A DNA stretch of 64,000 bases from Pseudoalteromonas luteoviolacea (GTDB taxonomy: Bacteria; Pseudomonadota; Gammaproteobacteria; Enterobacterales; Alteromonadaceae): the NCBI RefSeq assembly GCF_018100925.1, contig NZ_JAGJEH010000006.1:405159-469158 (forward strand). The letters run 5' to 3'. The stretch's first letter is position 1. Each line of letters begins with the position of its first letter. Both the position numbers and the translations under genes were made by a program. The notes under the pieces are model-generated. The model was given only the letters and a program-made list of their open reading frames with translations, was not told the origin of the DNA and did not search any database. This document shows positions 8,503 through 18,493 of this stretch, piece by piece.

Positions 8503-9609
8503 ATGAAGGTGTATTTGGTCGGTGGTGCCGTCAGAGATAGATTACTCGGCAGACCTATATTAGAGCGAGACTACGTCGTAGTAGGTGCAACAATCCGGGA
8601 TATGCTAAAACTTGGCTACCAACAAGTTGGCAAAGATTTTCCTGTATTTTTACACCCAGATAGTAAAGATGAACACGCCTTGGCACGCACAGAGCGAAAA
8701 CAAGGTCAGGGCTATACAGGTTTTATTTGTGACTTTGCACCGACCATTACATTAGAAGACGATCTGATCCGCCGCGATCTCACCGTGAACGCGATAGCAC
8801 AAGATGATCAAGGTAATCTGATCGATCCCTATCATGGCAAAGTCGATCTCGACAATAAGATCCTGCGTCATGTCAGCGATGCCTTCAGCGAAGATCCACT
8901 CAGGGTTTTACGTGTTGCACGATTCGCAGCACGTTATCACTATTTAGGCTTTACCATTGCCGATGAAACCATACAATTGATGAGTGAAATGGTACGTGCT
9001 GGTGAGCTTAATACCCTCACTAAAGAGCGCGTATGGATGGAAATAGAAAAGTCTCTTAAAGATGGCGCTATCCACATATTTACCAATGTCCTCGAGGATC
9101 TGAATGCGCTGCCATTTGTCACACCTTGGCAAACTAAATGGGATCAAAGCACCGCGAACACATTATCGGATCAGCTTGAACGCTTAGATCCAAGTAATGA
9201 CACTTATTTGAGATCTGCATTTAGCCTTTGGCAATATCAAGCAGATCTGAGTGAATACAATCTCGAACAAGATCATAAGATCCCAAAATCCTATGCTGAC
9301 AGCTTGCGTGACTTACAAGCGAATTTACCATTACTGAAATCAGACGATTGGCAAGCAGACACGGTCATGACCATTCTAAATCAACTAGATGCATGGCGTC
9401 GTCCTGAACGCTTAAGTGTATTTATCAGCACTGCACGGGTTATTGATGAGAACTGCTCAACTAGGGCCGTTGAACTCAACAAGGCGTTTAAGGCAGCAAG
9501 TAATGTCAAAGCACAAGAAGTCATCGCTTTGGGTGCCAAGGGGCCAGAAATAAAAAAAGAAATGGATAAATTAAAGTTGAATCGGATTGCGGCCATATTG
9601 ACGTTTTAA
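8503..9609 (+). CDS. cca: CCA tRNA nucleotidyltransferase, short form without HD domain
   Basis: A 368-residue class II nucleotidyltransferase that builds or repairs the 3'-CCA end of tRNAs from CTP and ATP without a template. Visible motifs: [10 protein letters not shown] (near 7-16), the carboxylate motif [19 protein letters not shown], and [16 protein letters not shown]. coli Cca carries a C-terminal HD phosphohydrolase domain (412 residues); here the C-terminal part is shorter and no HD signature is seen. ATG codons stand at 8497 and 8503; the second has AGGA at 8494-8497 at a better distance. It is divergent from gspA, and a bidirectional terminator follows. Confidence 0.92.
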   Translation: MKVYLVGGAVRDRLLGRPILERDYVVVGATIRDMLKLGYQQVGKDFPVFLHPDSKDEHALARTERKQGQGYTGFICDFAPTITLEDDLIRRDLTVNAIAQDDQGNLIDPYHGKVDLDNKILRHVSDAFSEDPLRVLRVARFAARYHYLGFTIADETIQLMSEMVRAGELNTLTKERVWMEIEKSLKDGAIHIFTNVLEDLNALPFVTPWQTKWDQSTANTLSDQLERLDPSNDTYLRSAFSLWQYQADLSEYNLEQDHKIPKSYADSLRDLQANLPLLKSDDWQADTVMTILNQLDAWRRPERLSVFISTARVIDENCSTRAVELNKAFKAASNVKAQEVIALGAKGPEIKKEMDKLKLNRIAAILTF

Positions 9610-9630
9610 AAAGGGGCTATTGCCCCTTAT
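9608..9630. terminator. Bidirectional terminator between cca and the lipoprotein gene
   Basis: Stem AAGGGGC / GCCCCTT with loop TATT at 9611-9628, A-rich on the left and T/A-rich on the right. It sits between two convergent genes and can serve both. Confidence 0.75.
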
Positions 9631-9634
9631 AAAA

Positions 9635-10180
9635 TTAAGCACATTTTTTGCTTAATACATCCTCAACAGAAACAGCTAATTTATCTTTGCGGATCACAAT
9701 ATGCTGATTGTTGGATTTGATTGACAAAGCACCGCCACCAACCGTCAAATTGTCGCTAATGATATATTCCAATTCATTGTTGTCATTTATTTCATACGCA
9801 AGTGACGGTGTTGCATTTTGTAATTGGAAATGACGTAGGTTCTCGTCATATTTGAAGCTTAATCCATTAAATGCATAATTAGGCAGCTCTTGTGTTGCTG
9901 GTGCATAACAATCTTTATTGCCACCTTTGTTATCATTTAGGTGATCAAACATATGATATTTACCCTGACTATCAATTACTGCAACCGCTTTATCGCCTTC
10001 ATAACTTGCGTCATAAACACCAACTATCGGTGCAAACTCTGATTTAGCAGGCTCTACAGCCGTTGTTGTATCATTAACACTTGTTTGCTGTTCTTGCGCA
10101 GTCGGCGTGCTCTTATCATCACTGCCTCCACCACATGCTGCCAGAGTTAAACCAAAGAATACAGGTAGTACTTTTTTCAT
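9635..10180 (-). CDS. Small lipoprotein of unknown function
   Basis: A 181-residue protein with a lipoprotein signal peptide (MKKVLPVFFGLTLAACGGG, lipobox LAAC with Cys16), followed by a low-complexity Ser/Thr/Gln/Asp stretch (18-45) typical of a flexible linker after lipidation. The folded part (about 50-181) has many Asp/Asn/Tyr and ends in a Cys, with another Cys near the centre (DCYAPATQ), which could form a disulfide. Glycines after the lipid Cys (CGGGSDD) suggest outer-membrane sorting. I do not recognise the family. It is monocistronic. Confidence 0.75.
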   Translation of the reverse strand: MKKVLPVFFGLTLAACGGGSDDKSTPTAQEQQTSVNDTTTAVEPAKSEFAPIVGVYDASYEGDKAVAVIDSQGKYHMFDHLNDNKGGNKDCYAPATQELPNYAFNGLSFKYDENLRHFQLQNATPSLAYEINDNNELEYIISDNLTVGGGALSIKSNNQHIVIRKDKLAVSVEDVLSKKCA

Positions 10181-10345
10181 TGTTTGTTGTCATATTGGGA
10201 ATAAATTGGTCGGTCATTATATTTAAAAGTCACAATACTTAAAGAGGTAATCAGGCCAAAATTCCATGAAAAGTAAATCAAAGTAAACCAATTCTCTTTT
10301 ATTCTTCATTTCAAAAGCAAAGCATAACAACCTCTTTGTATATCA

Positions 10346-10742
10346 ATGGACTCGCTGCATACAACGCCTCACAACAGTCATGAACAATATCGATTGAATG
10401 AGCTCAATGCACTTATACAGGCAACAAGAGGCAATAATCTGCTGTTCAGACTCCCTTGGCGACACATTTAAGCTGGTTAGTGGCGAGATCCAAGGCTCAG
10501 GAAGTAGGGGCGTTATAGCACATATTGAAGATGAAATCGCTTTTGAACAAAGTAGAGGGAATGATACTGGTGAGCTAAAAAGCTTTTTAGCCATACTAGA
10601 AGAGTATCAAGGTTATTCGCTGCAATCTAACGTTACTGTGACCACCTATTCAGTATTTAAACACATTGAGCGAAGCCAACTGAAGAATACATGTAAGCAT
10701 AACGACATTAACTCAAAGCGATGGTACAGCAGTTTCATATAA
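10346..10742 (+). pseudogene. Possible decayed or overlapping small ORFs
   Basis: The gap between the lipoprotein promoter and the lpdA terminator holds two weakly convincing frames. One starts at ATG 10346 and stops at 10471 (41 residues, ending FRLPWRHI). The other runs from ATG 10398 to 10742 (114 residues); its later part (LVSGEIQ...IEDEIAFEQ...LKSFLAILEEYQG) looks more protein-like than its first 25 residues. A one-base shift near 10465 would join them into about 130 residues. Neither start has a good ribosome binding site and I recognise no family. It may be a broken gene or not a gene at all. Confidence 0.3.
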
Positions 10743-10770
10743 AAAAACCCGGCGATCGCCGGGTTTTTTC
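10741..10770. terminator. Bidirectional terminator after lpdA
   Basis: Perfect palindrome CCCGGCGATCGCCGGG at 10748-10763, flanked by seven A on the left and six T on the right. It ends the pyruvate dehydrogenase operon (minus strand) 20 bp after the lpdA stop and can also stop transcription from the left. Confidence 0.9.
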
Positions 10771-10790
10771 AATTCAAAAAGAAGTGTAAA

Positions 10791-12215
10791 TTACTTCTTC
10801 TTAACTGCTTTTTTGTTTGGAAGGTCAGTGATTGAACCTTCAAAGATTTCAGCAGCTAGACCGATTGACTCGTTCAGTGTTGGGTGAGCGTGGATAGTAA
10901 GTGCCACGTCTTCTGCGTCAGCACCCATTTCTACCGCTAGGCCGATCTCACCAAGCATTTCGCCTGCGTTGATACCAACCATTGCACCACCGATAACACG
11001 GCCTGACTCTTTATCAAAGATAAGCTTAGTTTGACCTTCAGTACGTGCTGAAGCGATTGCACGGCCAGATGCTGCCCACGGGAATACCGCAGTTTCGATC
11101 TTAAGACCTTGCTCTTTCGCTTCTTTCTCAGTTACACCAACCCATGCAATTTCTGGATCTGTGTAAGCGATTGAAGGGATACACTTAGGATCGAAGTAAT
11201 GCTTCTTACCAGAGATAACTTCTGCAGCAACGTGTGCTTCGTGTACCGCTTTGTGTGCAAGCATAGGCTGACCAACGATATCACCAATCGCGAAGATGTG
11301 GTTAACGTTTGTCTTCATTTGCTTGTCTGTGTTGATGAAGCCGCGCTCATCAACTGCAACGCCAGCTTTGTCAGCATCAAGTAGCTTACCGTTTGGTGTA
11401 CGACCAACAGCAACCAATACTTTGTCGTAACGTACTTGGCCTTCAGGTGCTTGCTTACCTTCGAATGAAACGTAGATACCGTCTTCTTTCGCTTCAACCG
11501 CAACTACTTTCGTAGAAAGCATTACGTTGAACTTGTTCTTAACGTACTTCTGGTAAACCTTGATGATGTCTTTGTCAGCAGCAGGTACTAGCTGATCAGC
11601 AAATTCAACAACGTCGATGTCTGAACCTAGTGCACGGTAAACAGTACCCATCTCAAGACCGATGATACCACCACCTAGTACAAGTAGTTTGCCTGGAACG
11701 TCTTTAAGCTCAAGTGCACCAGTTGAATCAATGATACGCTCATCTTGTGGGATGAACGGAAGGCTTACTGGTTGTGAACCTGCTGCAATGATAGCGTTAT
11801 CAAACGTCACTGTCTTAGTGCCGTCAGCGCCTTCAACAGCGATGGTGTTAGAGCCTGTGAATTTACCGTAACCGTTAACTACGTTAACTTTACGCATTTT
11901 AGACATACCAGCTAGGCCGCCAGTAAGTTGACCGATTACAGACTCTTTCCAAGTACGGATTTTGTCTAAATCGATTTGTGGAGCACCGAAAGTTACACCG
12001 TGAGAAGCCATTTCAGCTGCATCGTCGATAACCTTAGCGACGTGAAGAAGTGCTTTTGAAGGAATACAACCTACGTTCAAGCAAACACCACCTAGGGTAT
12101 CGCGAGATTCAATCAATGTAACATCTAAACCTAGGTCTGCTGCACGGAATGCTGCAGAGTAACCACCAGGACCACCGCCTAGTACAACAACTTGAGTTTT
12201 GATTTCGTTGCTCAT
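10791..12215 (-). CDS. lpdA: Dihydrolipoamide dehydrogenase (E3)
   Basis: A 474-residue FAD/NAD-linked disulfide oxidoreductase that reoxidises dihydrolipoyl groups of the pyruvate and 2-oxoglutarate dehydrogenase complexes and the glycine cleavage system. FAD-binding GGGPGGYSAA is at 13-22, the redox disulfide GGVCLNVGC gives Cys45 and Cys50, an NAD-binding GGGIIGLE follows mid-protein, and the catalytic HAHPTLNES lies near the C-terminus. It is the last gene of the pdhR-aceE-aceF-lpdA cluster, separated from aceF by about 218 bp that contain a hairpin, so it probably also has its own promoter, as in E. coli. Confidence 0.97.
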   Translation of the reverse strand: MSNEIKTQVVVLGGGPGGYSAAFRAADLGLDVTLIESRDTLGGVCLNVGCIPSKALLHVAKVIDDAAEMASHGVTFGAPQIDLDKIRTWKESVIGQLTGGLAGMSKMRKVNVVNGYGKFTGSNTIAVEGADGTKTVTFDNAIIAAGSQPVSLPFIPQDERIIDSTGALELKDVPGKLLVLGGGIIGLEMGTVYRALGSDIDVVEFADQLVPAADKDIIKVYQKYVKNKFNVMLSTKVVAVEAKEDGIYVSFEGKQAPEGQVRYDKVLVAVGRTPNGKLLDADKAGVAVDERGFINTDKQMKTNVNHIFAIGDIVGQPMLAHKAVHEAHVAAEVISGKKHYFDPKCIPSIAYTDPEIAWVGVTEKEAKEQGLKIETAVFPWAASGRAIASARTEGQTKLIFDKESGRVIGGAMVGINAGEMLGEIGLAVEMGADAEDVALTIHAHPTLNESIGLAAEIFEGSITDLPNKKAVKKK

Positions 12216-12393
12216 GTTATTACCTTAACTATTATTCGAACGGGACTCTACTCAACTGAGTATCCGCACCCAATTTGCCTGCCAGTCGCCAAATTAGGAC
12301 AAAACCAACAGAGAGAGTTTTTTGTGCGCGAAAGTGTATCATTCGCACTCACTAATGTCCCGTCCAATTATCAGACAGGACACTAAAAATACA

Positions 12394-12427
12394 ACAAAAC
12401 CGCACAACTTAGGTTGGGCGGTTTTGT
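12394..12427 (-). terminator. Terminator-like hairpin between aceF and lpdA
   Basis: ACAAAACCGC...CAAC / GTTG...GCGGTTTTGT stem with a single mismatch, starting 7 bp after the aceF stop. On the minus strand it is followed by GTATTTTTAG, a T-rich tail. A second inverted repeat (TGTCC.GTC / GAC.GGACA, 12356-12382) lies just beyond. Together they may reduce readthrough into lpdA. Confidence 0.65.
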
Positions 12428-12433
12428 ATCATC

Positions 12434-14341
12434 TTACATCACTAGCTGACGAATATCGCTCAGGTAGTTTGCAAGTGTCACAGTAAAGCGTGCTGCAAGC
12501 GCACCGTCAATTACACGGTGGTCGTATGAACAGCTTAGCGGCACCATTAAGCGCGGCTCAAATTCTTTACCATTCCATTTCGGCTTCATCTCAGACTTAG
12601 ATACACCTAAGATAGCCACTTCTGGTGCATTCACGATTGGCGTGAATGACGTACCACCGATGCCACCAAGGCTTGAGATTGTGAAACAACCGCCTTGCAT
12701 GTCAGCCGCAGTTAGCTTGCCGTCACGTGCTTTTTTAGATACTTCCATCAGTTCACGGGAAAGTTCAATGATGCCTTTTTTGTTCACGTCTTTGAATACA
12801 GGAACAACCAAACCGTTTGGCGTATCAACCGCCACACCGATGTTCACGTATTTCTTCAGAATTAGGCTCTCACCATCTTCTGATAGTGAAGAATTAAACG
12901 TTGGGAACTCTTCAAGTGCTTTTGCCGCCGCTTTCATCACGAAGACCAGAGGTGTGATCTTCACGCCCATCTTCTTCTTCTCAGCTAGAACATTTTGCTC
13001 CTTACGGAATGCTTCTAGCGTTGTGATGTCTGCTTCGTCAAACTGAGTAACGTGCGGGATTTGTACCCAGTTACGGTGTAGGTTTGCACCAGAGATCTTT
13101 TGAATACGAGATAGTTTCTTCTCTTCAACTTCACCAAACTTGCTGAAGTCTACTTTCGGCCAAGGAATAAGACCAAGCTCGCCACCACCTGTGTTGCCAC
13201 CTTTAGACAGCTGACCAGATTCAACTTGCTTAACTAGCTCTTTCACGTAGTTTTGAACGTCTTCTTTAACAACTCGGTTCTTACGGCCGGTCGCTTTAAC
13301 ACGCGCTAGGTTTACACCAAACTCGCGTGCAAGACGGCGAACAACTGGTGATGCATGTGCATACTGATCGTTTGCTACAAACTCATCTTTTTGTGCTGAT
13401 GCAGGCGCTGATGCCGGAGCTGGCTTGGCAGCTGGAGCCGCCGCAGGTGCAGTTGTTGGAGCTGGCGCTGCAACAGGTGCTGCTGCCGCAGGTGCACTGC
13501 CTGCCGTTTCAAATACAAAGATTAAAGAGCCTGTCGATACTTTATCGCCAGCGTTTACTTTGATCTCTTTTACAGTCCCTGCAAATGGCGCTGGTACTTC
13601 CATAGAGGCCTTGTCGCCTTCTACAGTAATAAGAGACTGCTCTTCTTCGATTGAATCACCTACTGATACCATGATTTCAGTCACTTCAACTTCATCACCG
13701 CCGATATCTGGTACGTGTACTTCTTTCGCTTCTGCTACCGCAGCTGGTGCCGCTGTCGGCGCAGGCGCTGCTTCAACAGGTGCAGCTGCAGGCGCACTGC
13801 CTGCAACTTCAAATACGAATACCAAAGAGCCTGTTGATACTTTACCGCCAACTTCCACTTTGATTTCTTTCACAGTACCTGCAAATGGTGCTGGTACTTC
13901 CATAGAAGCCTTATCGCCTTCTACGTTTAAGATTGATTGGTCAGCTTCAACTGCGTCGCCCACTGCAACCATGATCTCAGTAACTTCTACTTCGTCGCCA
14001 CCGATATCTGGTACGTGTACTTCTTTAAGCTCTGCCGCAGCAGGTGCCGTAGGTGCTGGCGCTGCAGCAGGAGCCGCAGGCGCTTCTGCCGCAGCTGGTG
14101 CTTCTGCACCGGCTGCGTCAAAAATCATAATCAAAGAACCTGTTGAAACTTTATCACCTTCAACAACTTTGATTTCTTTAACAGTACCCGCAGCGGCTGC
14201 TGGTACTTCCATTGAAGCCTTATCGCCTTCAACTGTGATCAATGACTGATCCACTTCAACCGTGTCACCTACGCTTACTAGGAGCTCGGTTACTTCAACC
14301 TCATCGGCACCAATATCTGGAACATGAATTTCAATTGACAT
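12434..14341 (-). CDS. aceF: Dihydrolipoamide acetyltransferase (E2) with three lipoyl domains
   Basis: A 635-residue core of the pyruvate dehydrogenase complex; it moves acetyl groups from E1 to CoA. Three N-terminal lipoyl domains carry the GDKAS lipoylation motif at Lys41, Lys144 and Lys244, joined by Ala/Pro-rich swinging linkers. The E1/E3-binding domain ([22 protein letters not shown]) is around 332-367 and the catalytic acetyltransferase domain fills the rest, with DHRVIDG near residue 610. The three near-identical lipoyl modules make the DNA locally repetitive. It follows aceE by 11 bp. Confidence 0.97.
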   Translation of the reverse strand: MSIEIHVPDIGADEVEVTELLVSVGDTVEVDQSLITVEGDKASMEVPAAAAGTVKEIKVVEGDKVSTGSLIMIFDAAGAEAPAAAEAPAAPAAAPAPTAPAAAELKEVHVPDIGGDEVEVTEIMVAVGDAVEADQSILNVEGDKASMEVPAPFAGTVKEIKVEVGGKVSTGSLVFVFEVAGSAPAAAPVEAAPAPTAAPAAVAEAKEVHVPDIGGDEVEVTEIMVSVGDSIEEEQSLITVEGDKASMEVPAPFAGTVKEIKVNAGDKVSTGSLIFVFETAGSAPAAAAPVAAPAPTTAPAAAPAAKPAPASAPASAQKDEFVANDQYAHASPVVRRLAREFGVNLARVKATGRKNRVVKEDVQNYVKELVKQVESGQLSKGGNTGGGELGLIPWPKVDFSKFGEVEEKKLSRIQKISGANLHRNWVQIPHVTQFDEADITTLEAFRKEQNVLAEKKKMGVKITPLVFVMKAAAKALEEFPTFNSSLSEDGESLILKKYVNIGVAVDTPNGLVVPVFKDVNKKGIIELSRELMEVSKKARDGKLTAADMQGGCFTISSLGGIGGTSFTPIVNAPEVAILGVSKSEMKPKWNGKEFEPRLMVPLSCSYDHRVIDGALAARFTVTLANYLSDIRQLVM

Positions 14342-14352
14342 GTTTTTGCCTC

Positions 14353-17019
14353 TTATGCGTAAAGTGGGTTAGCTTTTGTTGTGTCGATATCAAACTTCTT
14401 GATAGCGTCAGCAACAACTGATTTTTCAACCTTGCCCTGTTGAGCAAGTTCGTTAAGTGCAGCAACAACCACATAACCTGCGTTCACTTCGAAGTGACGA
14501 CGTAGGTTTTCACGGCTGTCTGAACGACCGTAACCATCAGTACCTAGCACCTTGTAAGAACTGCTTGGCATGAATGCACGTACTTGATCTGCATAGTTCT
14601 TCATGTAGTCAGTCGCAGCAATTGCAGGAGACTCGCCAAGTACAGTGGCAATGTAAGGTACTTTTGCATCTGCTTCTGGGTTAAGCATGTTGAAACGTTC
14701 AGCATCTTGACCGTCACGTGCCAGCTCATTGAATGAAGTGACAGAGAATACATCAGAACCAATGCCGTACTCTTCACTTAGGATTGCACCCGCTTTGCGT
14801 ACTTCGTTCAAGATTGTGCCTGAACCCATAAGTTGTACGTGTGCTTTCTCACCTGCGTTTGACTCAAGCTTGTAGATACCTTTACGGATACCTTCTTCAG
14901 CGCCTTCCGGCATTGCTGGCTGGTGATAATTTTCGTTCATCAGCGTCAGGTAGTAGAACACATTTTCTTGCTCTGGACCGTACATGCGACGGATACCGTC
15001 TTGTAGAATAACCGCAACTTCAAATACGAACGTTGGGTCGTAAGAAATACAGTTAGGAATAGTACCCGCTTGAATGTGCGAATGACCATCTTCGTGCTGT
15101 AGACCTTCACCGTTTAGCGTTGTACGACCTGCTGTAGCACCTAATAGGAAACCACGCGCTTGTTGGTCACCCGCCATCCATGCCATGTCGCCAACACGTT
15201 GGAAACCGAACATAGAGTAGTAGATGTAGAATGGGATCATCGGTAGGTCATTGGTGCTGTATGATGTTGCAGCAGCAACCCATGAAGACATTGCACCTAG
15301 CTCGTTGATACCTTCTTGAAGTACCTGACCAGACGTTGCTTCTTTGTAGTAAGAAACGATGTCGCGGTCTTGAGGTGTGTAGTTCTGACCGTGTGGGTTA
15401 TAAATACCAATCTGACGGAATAGACCTTCCATACCGAAAGTACGCGCTTCATCCGCAATGATAGGTACGATATTTTTGCCAACACCTTTGTCTTTCAACA
15501 AGATGTTTAATGCACGTACGTAACCCATTGTCGTTGAGATATCACGCTTTTGCTCTTCAAGTAGCGGCTTAAACTGCTCTAGTTTTGGTAGTTCAAGTGC
15601 TTGTGTGAAGTTAGGTAAACGCTGCGGCGTATAACCGTGTAGCGCTTTACGGCGTGCGTGCAGATATTCGTACTCTGCAGAGCCTTCTTTAAGCGTTAGG
15701 TACGGTAAATTTGTAATTTCTTCGTCAGAAACGAGATCTTCAAGGCCTAAACGTGAACGTAGGTGTTCAACGCTAGACATGTCCATTTTCTTAACTTGGT
15801 GTGCAATGTTTTTACCTTCTGCAGCTTCACCCATGCCGTAACCTTTTACAGTCTTAGCTAGGATAACTGTTGGACGGCCTTTCTCATCTTGCGCCGCTTT
15901 ATAAGCTGCGTATAGTTTAGATGTATCATGACCACCACGCTTAAGTGCGAAGATTTCATCATCCGTCATATCAGCAACTAGTGCAGCTGTCTCTGGGTAA
16001 CGACCAAAGAAGTGCTCACGTACATACGCGCCATCTTTCGCTTTGTATGTCTGGTAGTCACCGTCGATTGTTTCGTTCATCAGCTGTAATAGCTTGCCAG
16101 TTGTGTCTTTTGCAAGTAACGTATCCCAACCAGAACCCCAAACAACTTTGATCACGTTCCAACCAGCACCTTTAAATAGGCCTTCAAGTTCTTGAATGAT
16201 CTTACCGTTACCCATTACTGGGCCGTCAAGACGCTGTAGGTTACAGTTGATTAGGTAGCATAGGTTGTCTAGCTTTTCACGCGCAGCGAAAGAAATTGCA
16301 CCACGTGATTCTGGCTCATCCATCTCACCATCACCTAGGAACGCATATACGCGCTGCTCGTTAGTCTCTTTAAGACCACGACCTTCTAGGTATTTAAGGA
16401 AACGTGCTTGATAGATTGATGCAATTGGACCAAGACCCATAGATACTGTTGGGAACTGCCAGAACTCAGGCATCAATTTAGGGTGAGGGTATGACGAGAT
16501 ACCTTTTCCATCTACTTCTTGACGGAAGTTGTCTAACTGCTCTTCAGTTAAACGACCTTCTAAGAATGCACGTGCGTAGATACCAGGTGAAATATGACCT
16601 TGGTAATAAACTAAATCACCACCATCTTTCTCGTTTGGCGCACGGAAGAAGTGGTTGAAACACATTTCATAAAATGCTGCTGAAGACTGGTAAGACGCCA
16701 TGTGGCCGCCTAACTCTAGGTCTTTTTTAGACGCACGAAGTACGATCATGATCGCATTCCAACGTACGATAGAGCGGATACGGCGTTCAATCGTGGTATC
16801 ACCAGGGTAAGCTGGTTCTTGGCCTGCCGGAATAGTATTCACATAGTTTGTAGTGATACCAGTTGGCATATCTACACCATCTAGGCGGGCTTGCTCTAGC
16901 ACTTGCTCAAGTAAGAATTGCGCACGTTCTACGCCTTCTTCTTTTACAACTGACTCAAGCGCTTGTAACCACTCTTGGGTTTCTAACGCGTCAACGTCAA
17001 ACTTATTGACTTCAGACAT
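14353..17019 (-). CDS. aceE: Pyruvate dehydrogenase E1 component
   Basis: An 888-residue homodimeric thiamine diphosphate enzyme that decarboxylates pyruvate and transfers the acetyl group to the lipoyl arms of AceF. The ThDP/Mg motif is visible as [12 protein letters not shown] followed about 30 residues later by [11 protein letters not shown]; length matches the E. coli enzyme (887). The start ATG at 17019 is preceded on the minus strand by GGAACACTCCAT-type sequence with a GGA box. It lies about 100 bp after pdhR on the same strand, as in enterobacteria and vibrios. Confidence 0.97.
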   Translation of the reverse strand: MSEVNKFDVDALETQEWLQALESVVKEEGVERAQFLLEQVLEQARLDGVDMPTGITTNYVNTIPAGQEPAYPGDTTIERRIRSIVRWNAIMIVLRASKKDLELGGHMASYQSSAAFYEMCFNHFFRAPNEKDGGDLVYYQGHISPGIYARAFLEGRLTEEQLDNFRQEVDGKGISSYPHPKLMPEFWQFPTVSMGLGPIASIYQARFLKYLEGRGLKETNEQRVYAFLGDGEMDEPESRGAISFAAREKLDNLCYLINCNLQRLDGPVMGNGKIIQELEGLFKGAGWNVIKVVWGSGWDTLLAKDTTGKLLQLMNETIDGDYQTYKAKDGAYVREHFFGRYPETAALVADMTDDEIFALKRGGHDTSKLYAAYKAAQDEKGRPTVILAKTVKGYGMGEAAEGKNIAHQVKKMDMSSVEHLRSRLGLEDLVSDEEITNLPYLTLKEGSAEYEYLHARRKALHGYTPQRLPNFTQALELPKLEQFKPLLEEQKRDISTTMGYVRALNILLKDKGVGKNIVPIIADEARTFGMEGLFRQIGIYNPHGQNYTPQDRDIVSYYKEATSGQVLQEGINELGAMSSWVAAATSYSTNDLPMIPFYIYYSMFGFQRVGDMAWMAGDQQARGFLLGATAGRTTLNGEGLQHEDGHSHIQAGTIPNCISYDPTFVFEVAVILQDGIRRMYGPEQENVFYYLTLMNENYHQPAMPEGAEEGIRKGIYKLESNAGEKAHVQLMGSGTILNEVRKAGAILSEEYGIGSDVFSVTSFNELARDGQDAERFNMLNPEADAKVPYIATVLGESPAIAATDYMKNYADQVRAFMPSSSYKVLGTDGYGRSDSRENLRRHFEVNAGYVVVAALNELAQQGKVEKSVVADAIKKFDIDTTKANPLYA

Positions 17020-17121
17020 ATGGAGTGTTCCTTATGTTTTAAATGCAAATTTATTCAATGCGCCAATGACGCAATCGAGCATAATTGCCCGATTTTGCTT
17101 AAAAAGACCGAATTTACCTAA

Positions 17122-17871
17122 CTATTGCTGTTTAGTACGGCGCAGACTTCGCTCAATACGAGAGCGCTCTCTGCCCGCTTCAAGTAATGCTTCTTCGATG
17201 AAGGCTAGGTGTGCGTTACTTGCAAGCCTTGCCTTTTCCGGATCCCCTTGGATCACGGCGTCCATCAATACCGCTCGATGCTGCGCTAGCTGATCGCTAA
17301 CGTCTGACTTTTGCACCAATACGGTTAAGTTTTGCAATACATTTTGTTCAAGTAACGACTGCATCCCACGCACTAAGTGCAGTAACACCACATTATGTGA
17401 CGCTTCTGCTACAGTGAAATGAAATGCATTGATTGCTTTGGCTTTTAGGGCTAAATCATCCCCGACCTCAGCAATATTGTCATAGCTTTGTTTGACCTTA
17501 TCCATATCGTTGTCTGTACCTCGAAGTGCTGCGTAATACGCGGCAATCCCTTCGAGGGCATGACGGAATTCGAGTAAGTCAAACTGAGACTCAGGGTGTT
17601 TACTGATCAAGTCAAAAAGCGGATCAGTTAAGCCTTCTTCTAGCTGATTTTTAACGTACGTGCCACCGCCTTGACGACGTGTCACTAACCCTTTGGCTTC
17701 GAGTTTTTGAATCGCCTCTCGTAACGACGGGCGGGATACTTCAAACTGCTTGGCAAGCTCTCTTTCCGGTGGAAGCTTTTCTCCTGGAAGCAATGATCCT
17801 TCTAAAATCATGTTTTCCAGTTGCTCTAAAATCACATCCGAGAGTTTCGCAGCTTTAATTTTCAAAGACAT
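17122..17871 (-). CDS. pdhR: Pyruvate-sensing repressor PdhR (GntR family, FadR subfamily)
   Basis: A 249-residue repressor that leaves DNA when pyruvate accumulates. The N-terminal winged helix (AAKLSDVILEQLENMI...GEKLPPERELAKQFEVSRPSLREAI) spans about 6-60 and the C-terminal FCD ligand domain about 95-235, with metal-ligand type Asp/His residues. The frame is open back to 17955, but the extension is not family-like and would cover the promoter region; MSLKIKAAKL at 17871 fits the usual start. It heads the aceE-aceF-lpdA operon, and PdhR-type operators lie 125 and 275 bp upstream, so it should be autoregulated. Confidence 0.93.
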   Translation of the reverse strand: MSLKIKAAKLSDVILEQLENMILEGSLLPGEKLPPERELAKQFEVSRPSLREAIQKLEAKGLVTRRQGGGTYVKNQLEEGLTDPLFDLISKHPESQFDLLEFRHALEGIAAYYAALRGTDNDMDKVKQSYDNIAEVGDDLALKAKAINAFHFTVAEASHNVVLLHLVRGMQSLLEQNVLQNLTVLVQKSDVSDQLAQHRAVLMDAVIQGDPEKARLASNAHLAFIEEALLEAGRERSRIERSLRRTKQQ

Positions 17872-17972
17872 TGATAACACGCCAATTTGGGTTTTATATC
17901 CACCAGCTAAAAATAAAGCCCCTACGCTAAACCGTAAGTCTTTAAAACTTAGCAATATTTACTTAATTATTT

Positions 17973-18014
17973 AGTATATTGTGACCAGTCAGGTAAATTG
18001 GTCATACCAAATTT
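17973..18014 (-). promoter_or_regulatory. pdhR promoter with overlapping PdhR operator
   Basis: AAATTGGTCATACCAAATTT at 17995-18014 closely matches the known PdhR site (AATTGGTnnnACCAATT). On the minus strand a TATACT -10 hexamer lies at 17973-17978, and the place of the -35 box falls inside the operator's left edge (17996-18001). Bound repressor would therefore block RNA polymerase. This is the main operator of the pyruvate dehydrogenase operon by inference. Confidence 0.8.
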
Positions 18015-18309
18015 GGACATTAAGTTACCAAAATCAAGCTCGGCTGTCAAAAATACACCTTTTCATCACTTTTAATGTCCTTTTTTTGACATCCATTCAG
18101 ATTAAACTTTATACAATTAAAATTGATTGCAAAGAAAAATAAAAATGGTCAGACCAGAGTGTCATAGCAGTAAAAGGTGAATAAAAGGAAGCTTGAAAAA
18201 TAAAGAGTGGATAAAGCAGTAAGAGAGTGGTGAGTTAGACTGAGTAAATGCGCTGGAAGCCACGTCTACTTGATGAATAAACGCACAGCTTCCAGCTTAA
18301 AAAACTAAA
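18015..18309. other. Gene-free stretch upstream of pdhR
   Basis: Counting from the pdhR start, about 440 bp hold no convincing gene. Apart from the two PdhR-type sites there is an inverted repeat GCTGGAAGC (18252-18260) / GCTTCCAGC (18288-18296) with a 27-nt loop, just downstream of the small peptide gene on the minus strand. It could act as a transcript end or protect the 3' end of that mRNA; it has no T tract. The rest is AT-rich. Confidence 0.5.
18144..18158. promoter_or_regulatory. Second PdhR-like operator
   Basis: ATGGTCAGACCAG at 18145-18157 contains the palindrome TGGTCAGACCA, which fits the E. coli PdhR consensus core TTGGTnnGACCAA. It lies about 140 bp upstream of the first site, a distance that could allow looping or a second start site. 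Confidence 0.5.
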
Positions 18310-18453
18310 TTACTTAATTGCCACGTCGCATGCTTCGATACCGCTGCAAACGAAGTCACTGATTCCACCACCAACGGCCTTGGTTTTGCGTGATGCAATT
18401 ACCTTGTCATCATTAAGTGTTTTGAGATTTTTTTTGATAAGTTTTATTTTCAT
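18310..18453 (-). CDS. 47-residue double-glycine-leader peptide, RiPP-precursor-like
   Basis: This gene is too short for most gene finders. The ATG at 18453 is preceded by AAAGGAAAG with a spacing of 6-7 bases, a strong ribosome binding site, and by a good sigma-70 promoter. The peptide starts MKIKLIKKNLKTLNDD, a basic amphipathic leader, then reaches KAVGGG (residues 25-30) and a 17-residue tail ISDFVCSGIEACDVAIK with Cys36 and Cys42. A basic leader of about 30 residues ending in Gly-Gly, followed by a short Cys/Ser-containing core, is the design of bacteriocin and lanthipeptide-type precursors cut by C39 peptidases. I recall similar orphan peptides in Pseudoalteromonas and Bacteroidetes, but cannot check this. 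No modifying enzyme or transporter is next to it. It lies 94 bp after serB on the same strand. Confidence 0.75.
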   Translation of the reverse strand: MKIKLIKKNLKTLNDDKVIASRKTKAVGGGISDFVCSGIEACDVAIK

Positions 18454-18493
18454 CGTTACTTTCCTTTTGTTTTGTTTTTATTTTTTCAATCCA

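Noticed and set aside
10343..10594. 83-residue frame on the minus strand in the lpdA-side gap
   Set aside because: It lies opposite the more protein-like plus frames and has no ribosome binding site.
13425..14249. Long open frame opposite aceF (274 residues)
   Set aside because: Its composition is Ala/Ser/Thr/Pro-rich and mirrors the lipoyl and linker repeats of aceF on the other strand; no start signal or family is seen.
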